Source: Branchipolynoe longqiensis
Taxonomy: Eukaryota; Annelida; Polychaeta; Phyllodocida; Polynoidae
Reading direction: 5' to 3'
Length of the DNA stretch: 64,000 nucleotides
Assembly: GCA_030323885.1 (NCBI GenBank)
Contig: CM059190.1
Location: 105,937,856 to 106,001,855 of the forward strand
Of this stretch, positions 10,845-20,400 are shown in pieces. The position numbers were made by a program, and so were the translations under genes. The number at the start of each line of letters is the position of its first letter. Within the stretch, counting starts at the first letter, position 1. Below the pieces are notes generated by a model. That model was given only the letters and a program-made list of their open reading frames with translations, ran no database searches and was not told where the DNA came from.

Positions 10845-11389
10845 CGGTGTAAAGATTTCAAATTCCCCCCATATTCAAGTTCCCCCATATTCAAGTTCCC
10901 CCCCGGGAAATTGAAAACGTTTTCAAATTCCTCCCAGGGGAATTTGAAAACGTTTTCAAATTCCCTCCCTCGTTTTAACTTTCCCTCCCCCCTCATTTTT
11001 GGGGAATTTTCTTTATTTTTGTTATTTTTTGTTATTTTACAAGACAAATATTATAATATACAGAGAATAGCATAATGGAAATTATTACTAGTACAATAAA
11101 ACATATTTAACCACAAATGACACAAAAAGTCTCCATGATGGTTAAGAAAAAAATATTATAGGTCTGAAATTTAAAAAGTTTTTTAAAGTTTTTTAAACAA
11201 TTTTAAATTCCCGGAGGGGGGAATTTCAAAATAGGGGGAGGAATCTGAAAACTGTTTTTAAGTTCCCCCCCAGGAATCTGAAAACGTTTTTAATTTCCCC
11301 GGAGGGAAGTTAAAAACGTTTTCAGATTCCCGGGGGGGGGGAACTTGGGAAGGGGGGGGGGGGGGGGGAAGTTGAAATCGTTACACCGG
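10845..11389. mobile_element. Foldback MITE with GAAAACGTTTTC palindromes
   Basis: Inverted ends CCGGTGTAA..TTACACCGG. Arms of roughly 140 bp contain repeated AACGTTTTCAAATTCC-type segments and runs of C (left) or G (right). The middle (about 11000-11190) is AT-rich. The copy is long and hairpin-prone. No clear target duplication was found. Confidence 0.75.
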
Positions 11390-11557
11390 CATGTCTACAC
11401 AACCGGAAGTGGGGTGGTTTCCCCCACCCAAGTGTGTATCTGTATGTGTAAGTGAGAGTATTCGTATGTGTATCTGCGGTGTTTGTGAGGATGTATATAA
11501 CTTATAAGTGTATGTTTCTGTGTCAAGCGCATGCATGCACGCAACCACGAATGCGCA

Positions 11558-11610
11558 CGCACACACACTCACTCACTCACTCACTCAGTCACACACTCTC
11601 ACTAACACAC
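11558..11610. repeat. ACTC/CA microsatellite
   Basis: (CACT)n and (CA)n runs. Confidence 0.8.
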
Positions 11611-11621
11611 ACACAAAGCAT

Positions 11622-11955
11622 CAGTTGGTTAAATCGGTCAGAGCACTGGCCGGCTGGCTTCCTGTGTGGGGGTCTTGGTTCAAACCCAAACCGAGCCTAA
11701 CCAATGACGTACAGAATTAGGACTTATTACCTAGCATGGCGCTTAGCATTAATAGGATAGAGCAACGACTGGTTAGCTCAGCATCAGGATAATATGTCTG
11801 AGTGGGATATTGGGTCAGGATGTCGGTGGCCCGGTCTCTCAGTGAGGCAACATGATAAAAGCCAAGTCGCCATGAGTGTGCACTGTCACCAGTCGGTACC
11901 GGTCCTGATGTGACCTTAGATGTTGCTAGGACATAAAACACAAAGAAACAAACAC
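11622..11955 (+). mobile_element. SINE-A with variant tRNA-like head
   Basis: The body and tail match SINE-A. The head (GTTGGTTAAATCGGTCAGAG ... TTGGTTCAAACCC) differs from the usual SINE-A head, suggesting a head swap or a distinct subfamily. Confidence 0.8.
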
Positions 11956-12054
11956 ATACAAAGCAGAGTGTCATGTCAGCATGCGAGAAGATGGCGCAGT
12001 GTTCACGTGGGTGTCGACTCCCCCTGGCGGGAGGCTCAGGAGTTGGCTGCGACT

Positions 12055-12150
12055 CCTGACCCTTGACCCTGACCATAATGGCGGCTGTAACCCGGGACTC
12101 CCCGTTTAATATACTCAGTGCTACGCCGCGCCCGTCTGAATACGGGGAAT
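12055..12150 (+). promoter_or_regulatory. Weak candidate promoter/initiation segment
   Basis: A local CpG-containing patch has nuclear-receptor half-site-like TGACCCTTGACCCTGACC directly before ATAATGGCGGCTG, which resembles a YY1/initiator context. An open frame starts there but runs into the adjoining purine tract with no convincing donor or domain. Reported only as a weak possibility. Confidence 0.2.
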
Positions 12151-12560
12151 GGGGGTGTAGGAGGGAGGGAAGGGAGGGTGGGGAGGGGGGGGGGAGGATG
12201 AAGGAGGATGGAAAAGGGGGGGTGGAGGAGAGGACCTGGGAGGGGTAAAAGATCGGGAAGAGGGAGGAGGGGGGAGGGGATGCGGATGGGAGGGGGAACA
12301 GGGAAGAGGAGAGGAGGGGATGGGGGAGAATGAAGGAGGGGGAATGGGGGAAGAGGGAGGGGAAGGGGGGGAGGGATGGGGAGTGGGTTAGTGGAAGGGG
12401 AAAGGGGAAGAGGAGGGAGGGGGGAGGATGGGAAAGGGGATGTGGAGGGTGGGAGAGGCGGAGCGTAGGGGGGGGGGGGGGGGGGGACGGGAAAGGAAAG
12501 GGGAGGGGAACAGGATGATAGGAGGGTGAGGAGGGTGAGGAGGCGGCGGGGGAGCCTTGA
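12145..12560. repeat. G/A-rich purine tract
   Basis: About 400 bp almost entirely purine on the plus strand (GGGAGG, GGAAGA types). The long Ser/Pro-rich frame on the opposite strand is a product of this composition. Confidence 0.9.
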
Positions 12561-12637
12561 AGAGGGGATGGTTTTACCAAGTCAAATCCGACGGTCAACC
12601 TGTCACATGTTTCTGTGAGCCACAGTCCCAGATCTCA

Positions 12638-12800
12638 GAAGGGGGAGGGGGGGGGGGGTCAAATTTGACAAATTTGTGTAAATAAGCTGGGGGATAAACA
12701 ACGACCATTCAAGTGGGTCAAAGCCAAATCTGCTGGGCTGCCTCGTTGCATGGGGGGTTGGGGGTTGGGGGCTTGGGGGTTGGGGAGGTAGCCCCCCCCC
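12638..12800. repeat. G-rich segment with GGGGGTT repeats
   Basis: A G run at 12641-12658 and GGGGGTTGGGGGCTTGGGGG-like repeats at 12751-12790; possible G-quadruplex DNA. Confidence 0.7.
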
Positions 12801-13077
12801 ATTTTCAAAGTCAGAAGACCGAATGAGTCTGTGGAAACAGAAATGGTTTCCATGAAATGAAAATGGTTTGGTGTGATACAAGATGTTGTCGGTGGCAAAA
12901 CTCTGAACTCGGTCAAATCAAAACTATATCTGTTTAGTCGTTACAAGCAGTGCAAGGTACCGTGAATTACTATTAAATTGCATTACTGCAGTAAGACTGG
13001 AAACAGTCATAGTGACTCCATATTCTGTATATATGGTATCAAGGTATAAACACAGTTGTCACACCCAACCTAACACC

Positions 13078-13424
13078 AGACGGAATGGCCGAATGAGTTG
13101 AGCGTCCGTCTCCCGTTTTGATAGATCGTGGGATTCAAACTTAAAGGTTCGAATCCTGGTTGAGCAAAACCAATGACCTAAAGATTTGTACTTGTCACTT
13201 CCTAGCCAGGCGCTCAGCATTATTAGGTTAGGGCAAGTGGTTGGCTCAGTGTCAGGATAATGTGACTGGGTGGGATATCAGGTCATGGTGCTGGTGGCCT
13301 GGTCTCCCAGTGGGGCAGCACTATAAAGTCACCATGAGTGTGCACTGTCACAAGTCAGTACCCATCCTGATATGACCATAGATGTTGCCAGGATGTAAAA
13401 CTCCAAAACCAACCAACTAGCGAC
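13078..13424 (+). mobile_element. SINE-A, full length (GACGG-head subfamily)
   Basis: Head starts AGACGGAATGGCCGAATGAG, with B-box-like GGTTCGAATCC; body and CCAACCAAC tail follow. Downstream, 13430-13980 shows no recognisable gene. Confidence 0.9.
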
Positions 13425-13984
13425 TCCATAATATTATTCCATATATGGTATGAATGTACCAATACACTTGTCACACAAAACCTACCCGTCATGCATCAGT
13501 CACCATTCATAACCAATCCAGCCCGCGGTCACGGCCCACTGGGTCTCACAAGTCACAGGCTGCACGCTCATTACATATTCATGAGCTCTGATGCCTTATA
13601 AGGGCATGGTATAGCAGGGGTGGGTGAGGGGTGAGAGTGGGTCTGTTTTCAAAGAGGTCACAGTCGACAGAACATTATTAGGTCAATTAGAATGAAGTTG
13701 AATCAATTTTAGCGGGCTCTAAATGTTAATGCCTCACCATTGTTTAGTGCGCAGTACCGCTATTGTTCAAACCATCTCGTCATCGCTTCTATAAATAGTT
13801 CACATCCACCATAATTGTTAAGGCCAAAAGACCAGCGCCCCGGTGCTAACAAAAACAGATGTTATTCAACTGGAATAAACAAAAAAATTAACAAAAAGAA
13901 GAATCGTCTATGGATAACAGGGTAACAGACTAAAAGACTACGTCACAGCTACCCAGACATTTTAAGTTCATTCTCAAAGCTGCA

Positions 13985-14262
13985 AGATCGATCCTGCTCA
14001 ATGGACCCATTTGCAGTTTGGGTTATTTTCCGTTTCAACCAGTGGTCCACAACTGGTTCATCAAAGGTTGTGGTAGGTGCTGTCCTGTCTGTGGGAAAGT
14101 GCATATTAAAGACCCTATGCTGCTTATCGGAAAGAGTAGCTTATCTGGTGGCAGCGAGTTTCCTCGAAAGAAATATGTCAGAATGACCATATGTTTGAGG
14201 TCCAATAGCCGATGATAAAAAGCGATATTCTCTCGAGGTGTCGTTAAATAAAACAAGCTTTC
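13985..14262 (+). mobile_element. SINE-C copy
   Basis: Reads in sense direction from near the head (CTCAATGGACCCATTTGCAG) to the tail GTTAAATAAAACAAGCTT. This family contains the recognisable block TGGTCCACAACTGGTTCATC. Confidence 0.88.
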
Positions 14263-14267
14263 TTAAA

Positions 14268-14868
14268 GCTGACGAAAGCATCAAATTTTCAAAACCAAAA
14301 TAATTATCTAGATATGATTCTACATCTCTAACTTAAGACAGAGTTACACTATGGCTTGCGACTGTTTGCAACCACTTTGGACCAAAGAACCTACACTCAT
14401 GTACCTCTGTGCGACCAATGAAATGGTCGTCGACCTCCTTGCAACTATTTTGGTCGCAAGGCTTTTAGTGCAGTAGCTGCAACCTCCTTGTAACCAAAAT
14501 GGTTGCAAGGTCGGCAACCACTTGCGACCATTTTGCGACCATTTGGAGATCTCTTTGCGACCAACCTTTTTTTGTGGCCGCAAGCAGTAGTGTGACTGGG
14601 GTATTAGATACTGATGTACTTATTAAGCATATGTTGCCACATAGCAGGGAACACCAAGTCAATTTAATAGAACCTGTTACCACTGAAGCCTACGGTGCTT
14701 TTAACGTGCTTGCCAAAATGAATTTTATACATGTTTGCATGTCAAATATCTCAGAACTTACCCACTTAAAATAAAAGTTACTTCAAACTGAAGTAATGAA
14801 GATTATAACAATAAACCTAATATAGTTATCTCAGGAAATGAAAGAAACTCAAAATCCATCAGACAGTG
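14268..14868. mobile_element. pMITE copy, interrupted by another MITE
   Basis: Family segments (GAAAGCATCAAATTTTC; AATTTAATAGAACCTGTTAC; ATCTCAGGAAATGA) lie on both sides of an insertion at about 14338-14600. Confidence 0.7.
14338..14600. mobile_element. MITE with TTGCGACC repeats
   Basis: Inverted ends (GTTACACTATGGCTTGCGAC versus the complement of GGCCGCAAGCAGTAGTGTGAC) enclose repeated TTGCAACC/TTGCGACC octamers. It interrupts a pMITE. No coding capacity. Confidence 0.6.
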
Positions 14869-15118
14869 CACACTCATGGCGACTTTATAGTGCTGCCCCA
14901 CTGGGAAATCCGGCCACCAGCACCATGACCCGATATCCCACTCAGCCACATTATCCTGACACTGAGCTAACCAGTGATTGCCCTATCATCCTATTAATGC
15001 CAAGCGCCAGGCTAGGAAGCGACAAGTATCGATTTTAATGTCATTGGTTTGACTCGACCAGGAACCTGAACTCCCGACCTTCTGTACGCGCTCTGCCGAT
15101 TAGGCCATCACGCCCGGT
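14862..15118 (-). mobile_element. SINE-A, lacking tail
   Basis: Body plus tRNA-like head (GATTAGGCCATCACGCCC). Confidence 0.82.
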
Positions 15119-15689
15119 CTGCCAATTAAGACTCTGGGTCTCCTGCTCTTCTTCTCTTCTTGTTTGGGGGCGGCGACCTACTTGACAGGTCACGTGATGC
15201 TACTTATGGTGCCAATATGTATAGCCATTCGCTAGTATAAACCGTTACTAGCAATGGTATGGCACTGTAGCTAATATGAGTGCTAATATTTGGAATAGAT
15301 TGCCAGCTGCAAAACGAAATTAAGAAAAGGCAGCAGTGCTTAAGAAGCAATTACTATAGTAGTAGAAAATAATGTAACCTAGAAAAACAAATGATGTTTA
15401 AATGGACTAACACAAAGTATAGTAAAAGCTGGATTTTGGACTGTTTGCAATCTACAAATAGTTACAAGCCATAAACAAGAAGCAAGAAAACCTAAATTAT
15501 TACTAAGACAAAATTCAAAAGATTTAAATAAAATTGAATTAGTGCTGCCCAGCGGTAAAAACAAGTGTTAACACACTTATCCGTTATGAGCCGGGTAAAT
15601 AAATTCATCAAAAAAAAAGAAAAAAAAGTCCAGATTACTCTTAGCATGTTCCTTGTAGCCATGTGGCGTCTATTTTCAAGTTGCTAGCC

Positions 15690-15735
15690 GTCCCGATATG
15701 ACCTTAGATGTTGCTAAGACATAAAACAACAAAAT
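15690..15735 (+). mobile_element. SINE-A tail fragment
   Basis: CCCGATATGACCTTAGATGT to ATAAAACAAC. The stretch 15120-15690 has no recognisable gene. Confidence 0.65.
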
Positions 15736-15754
15736 ATCAAGTTGCTACAGCTAG

Positions 15755-16192
15755 GCCCAACAAAAAATGTTTACGGTTGCGCGACCGACCCTTCAAAAAG
15801 TTGCCGACCATAATTTTCTTTTAGATGAAAGTTTTGAATCGTTATAAATAAACCCTTTCAGACCATCGCAGATACCTGGTGATAGAGGTCTTTGCTTCAG
15901 TGAAAATGTTCTGACTAATTATATGGATTGTACTTTTGTGTATATCAAATTACATCGCGGTCAAGGGATTCATGGTTTTTTTTAAATGTCACCGCTGAAA
16001 CAAATAATGTCCAGCATTTCAACGTGCACACAAAAAGAAATCTGGCCTTTTCACTTCAAATATCCCCAAAGTTAATACCTTAAAATTAATGTTGGTTCAA
16101 ACTAAAGTAAAGTAGATTATACTGATCAGCCTAGTATATTTATCGAAGTCATATGGGGGCAAAACCAACTCAAAGCCATCGGACTATGCAAC
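15755..16192. mobile_element. pMITE, diverged copy
   Basis: The right end contains CCATCGGACTATGCAAC. The interior has TTCAAACTAAAGTAAAGTAG and CTTCAAATATCCCCAAAGTT as in other copies. Confidence 0.65.
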
Positions 16193-16389
16193 AAATGAAA
16201 TTAATAAATGATCAAATAAATTCAATATGTAGTTGATGGGATGAATCTAACAATTGCATATTGTTTGGAGTATATCAATATTAAAGCAATTATTAAAGCA
16301 ATAAACATCGCCGGGTGGAATCTGCCCGTGGGTTCACGGCCTGTCAGTGGCGCCACCTCGTGGATACTGAACACACCAAACTGACCCAT

Positions 16390-16696
16390 TTTACAGGAGG
16401 AGCCTAATGAGTTGAGCGTCCGTCTCCCGTTTTGGTAGATCGTGGGATTCGAACCTTGGCACCACAGAAAATTGGCACATGTCACTTCCTAGCGTGACGC
16501 TCGGCATTATTAGGATAGGGCAAGGAGTGGTTGGCTCAGTGTGGCTCAGTCTCACTGAGTATCATTGTTACTGAGTGGGGTATCAGGTCATGGTGCTAGC
16601 AACCTGGTCTCCCACTGGAGCAGCACTATAAAGTCACCATGGATATGACCTTAGATGTTGCCAGTACGTAAGACCCCAAAACAACCAACCAACCTT
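16390..16696 (+). mobile_element. SINE-A (GACGG-head subfamily), partly deleted
   Basis: Head (GAGTTGAGCGTCCGTCTCCC, GGGATTCGAACC), body and tail AACCAACCAACC. The part around GTGCACTGTCACAAGTC is deleted. Confidence 0.85.
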
Positions 16697-16704
16697 TTAC
16701 ATGA

Positions 16705-16935
16705 TGACAGACCCATGTTCGTAGTTAACGGTTTTGCGTTTGTGCCTTCTTTTATTTCGATAAATATGTTAGATTAATAAGTATGCGCTACAATGGTTTA
16801 GTTCCAAGTAACTTATGTGGATGGATTAACTTTGTGCAGATATCAGAAGTAAAATGATGCACAGTTAATTTTGGTGTGCACATCGAAATGCCGGACACTA
16901 ATAGATTTTTACAATGGAAGGTTCTATTAAACTGA
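16705..16935. mobile_element. pMITE fragment
   Basis: Diverged internal pMITE sequence (TTTATTTCGATAAATATGTTAG; GGTGTGCACATCGAAATGCC). Confidence 0.5.
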
Positions 16936-16936
16936 A

Positions 16937-17240
16937 GTGGGGGAGCTAGGGAGGGAGGGAGGGGAGGAGGGAGGGAGGGAGGGAGGGAGGGAGGGAGGGA
17001 GGGGAGGGAGGGAGGGAGGGGAGGGAGGGAGGGAGGGAGGGAGGGAGGGAGGGAGGGAGGAGGGAGGGGAGGGAGGAGGGAGGGAGGGAGGGAGGGAGGG
17101 AGGGACGGGGAGGGGCAAGGGAGGTGAAAAAGGATGAGGATAAGGAGGGGGGGGATGTGGGGGAGGAGGATGGGGAGGGGGGAGGAAGAGAAGAGGAAGA
17201 GGAAGAGGAAGAGGAGGAAGAGGAGGAGGAAGAGGAAAAA
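16937..17240. repeat. (GGGA)n and (GGAAGA)n purine simple repeat
   Basis: About 180 bp of GGGAGGGA repeats followed by GAGGAAGAGGA repeats. Open frames across it are artefacts of the composition. Confidence 0.95.
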
Positions 17241-17245
17241 GGAAA

Positions 17246-17425
17246 GTTTGTTTTATTTAACGACGCCTCTAAAGCACATTGATTTTTATCATTGGCTATT
17301 GGACATCAAATATATGTTCATTCTGACATATTTCTTCGGAGGAAACCCACTGCTGCCACATAGGCTCTCTTTCCGATAAGCAGCAAGGGGTCTTGTATAC
17401 GCACTTTCCCCACAGAGGAGGAGGA
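17246..17425 (-). mobile_element. SINE-C 3' part, in the gene's 3' flank
   Basis: Same direction as the tandem-SWIB gene and starting about 55 bp after its stop codon, so it probably lies in the 3' UTR. Confidence 0.85.
17252..17257 (-). terminator. Candidate poly(A) signal AATAAA within a SINE-C tail
   Basis: On the gene's strand, AATAAA lies about 220 nt after the stop codon, in the terminal part of a SINE-C copy (17246-17425). It is the nearest clean AATAAA downstream of the stop, so the SINE may supply the polyadenylation signal. This is inferred from position only. Confidence 0.35.
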
Positions 17426-17479
17426 GGTTATGTGTGGGATACAGGGGGCCTACCTGTACAGTGCCCTGCAGGTTGGCTA

Positions 17480-20400
17480 TCAACTGTCGTCAAGCAGGTC
17501 GCCCTTGTTGTACATGTGGTTCTTCAGGTATTTCATCATCCCAAACGTCCGAACCCGCTTCAGGCCTGCAAAACAGACATGTCCACCGTTCTTAACAAAC
17601 ATACGCTAAATCAGGGTTTATATCCTTTTTGACATATCAAATTCCAGGACTTGCCTTACAAAATTCCGGGACGTTTTATGTCATATATTAATTAAAAGTA
17701 CCCCAAAATATGGCTATATCTTTAGTCACTTCACTGTGTAAGATCTGAAGTGAAATAAACATAAAAAATAACAACGAACACGTTTGGTTTTAATCTAAAA
17801 ATCAAGAGGCAGGATAACAAACCCACAATAATCACTGTCAAAATAAAATATTACTGATTAAAGTTTGGGCACGCTGGCGAATATAGGCTTTAAACAAATA
17901 TAGTCATGATTTTCCATTTTCAAGGATTTTCAAGGATCTTTAGACAAATTCCAGGACTTTCCCGGGTCTGGAATTCTGAATTATCAAATTCTGTGACTTT
18001 CTAGATTTTCAAGGACCTGTACGAACGATATAAATAGGCTGTGGAACATGCGCAGTGAGCCGTTACCCATATTAGCTGTTTCTACTACCAGCAGAGTGCA
18101 GGCTGGTGGTGGAAATCGACTATAATACCTTTTCCACAGAGCATGCCACCCATATTAGTTCTTCAACCGCCGCCAAAGGGCGGGTTGTTGGAGGAAATCA
18201 GGTCTAAGACCATTACGATAGAGTTGTTGGTGGAAATCCTGATTCTTATGAGGTTGTCCATTTAGCCATGGAAAATCATAGAACGTGGGGGATCTTTTTG
18301 ACGCTTTCATCACACTATGAAACTTTAAATATGCGCAAAGGGGGCTGCGCAACTGATATGTGGTGGATTTGAACACGAGAACTGGACAACGAAAGTAGAA
18401 TGGCTCGCCATCATACTATTCAGACGACCCCTCTTTGACAATTAAAGTGGGGTTGTCTCAATGGGAATTCGCTTCAACGAGTGGCATTCACTAGGCACCG
18501 GTCACGTACCAAAACTGGACCGGAAGTGGTGGCTGAATTGGTAGAACGCAGGCTTCCAGGTCAGAATATCGGGAGTTTGATTCCCAGTCGAGTCAAACCA
18601 TCAAATTTATACTTGTCACTTCCTAGCCTGATGCTCGGCATTAATAGGATAGGGCAAGGACTGGTTGACAGTTTCAGGATAATGTGACTGTGTGGGAAAT
18701 CGGGGCATGGTGCTGGTGGCCTGATCTCCCAGTGGGGCAGCACTATAAGCTCACCATGAGTGCGCATTTTCACAAGTCGGTACCCATCCTGATATGACCA
18801 TAGAAGTTGCCAGGACGTAAAACTCCAACAATCAAACGTACCAAAGATGGGAAGGAGGTCACTGTCACACAGCATGAACTGTCGGTTCTTCGGGTCCTGA
18901 AGATAAAATACAAATGAATGCAAAATTAGTTAATTATTTGTTTTGTTTGGTGCTAATTGTTTATTCTGCTGAATATGGGCTTTTGTCAGCAACAAAGTAC
19001 TGGTCTTCAAGCCATTGTTCAAGTCAGGATTATTTACACAAATGGGTATATTGATTTTATATATGTCGGTGTAAGTATTAGAGTGAGATAATAATAACTA
19101 TTAAATACACAATTTGTAGAATATAGATTACCGAATTACTGGTGTTTACCACTGCAATATGATAACACTGGTTTATTATGACTACAGTAATATTATATGG
19201 ATCAATGTGAGTAGTTTCTATAGACATAGACCAAAAAGATATAAATCAGTAGTTTCTCATATAGGTTTGTGGAAGTAAAATTAACATTACAATCAGGGTT
19301 CATTCAAAAATTCAAGAACATTTTCAAGGAGACACGCAACATTTTGATACCAAATTTGTGCAGACTGAGCGAACTCGGCTGGTGGGCAGGAGGGGGTTTG
19401 GGCTAAGCGGAGCGAGGGGAGAGGGAGATTTAAGAACACTCAAGAATATACGGTTAAATTCAAGAACATTTAAGGGTACTCGAACCAAAAATCTAAATTC
19501 AAGAACATTCAAGACTTTCGGCCATGCGTGCATACCCTGATTACAATTAATAGTATTATTAATTAATTAAAGCATTATAATTAATCTAAATGCCGCTACA
19601 AACACCAGGACAATGTGTACTTACGGCGAGATTCCGCTCCTTTATTATCTCCCACATCCGCTTTACCACATCCGGCCGGGGCATCTGGGACGAGAAAGAG
19701 AAACGCTATCAGAAGAAGACCACGCGACCAGCCCAATGGTGGCCGAAACCACATCCAGGTTTGCAATTCCTAAACGCAGTCGCCAAGTCTCCCGATTTGG
19801 CTGGAGATTTCCCTAAAATATAGCTAATTTCCTAATTTCTCGATTTTCATAGGTTTGGTTTTTTTAATTTAATTTTTATGCATATTTTATGTCAAAATGC
19901 CCCAGAATGCACTATTTTGTATCACCTTTTTCAAACCTTTCCAAGGAAGGCCCCTTGGAAGGGAATAACCCTCCCTCTCGCACCCTCCCCCCTTTGGCTA
20001 CATTATTCCTCCCAGTTTACTATTATGTATTAGGGAGATCCCCCTACTTGGTTGGTTGGTTTTTGGAGTTTTACGTCCCAGCAACAACCCAGGTCATATC
20101 ACGACAGGTACAGACTTGTGACAGTGCGCACTCATGGCGACTTTATAGTGCTGTTCCACTGGGAAATCAGGCCGCTGGCACCATGACTCGATATCCCATT
20201 CAGTCACATTATCCTGACACTGAGCTAACCAGTCCTTGCCCTACCCTAATAATGCCGAGCGACTGGCTAGGAAGCGACAAGCATTAATGTTAAAGTCATT
20301 GGTTTGACTCGACCAGGAACCGAACTCCCGACCTTCCGTAAATGTCATCCGCCATGGAGATTACAAAAAAATAAGTGTACACAATATTGTGATTTATCAA

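Noticed and set aside
11717..12598. 293-codon Pro/Ser-rich frame
   Set aside because: Antisense of a purine tract joined to a SINE-A; no domain, and the last part is clearly SINE.
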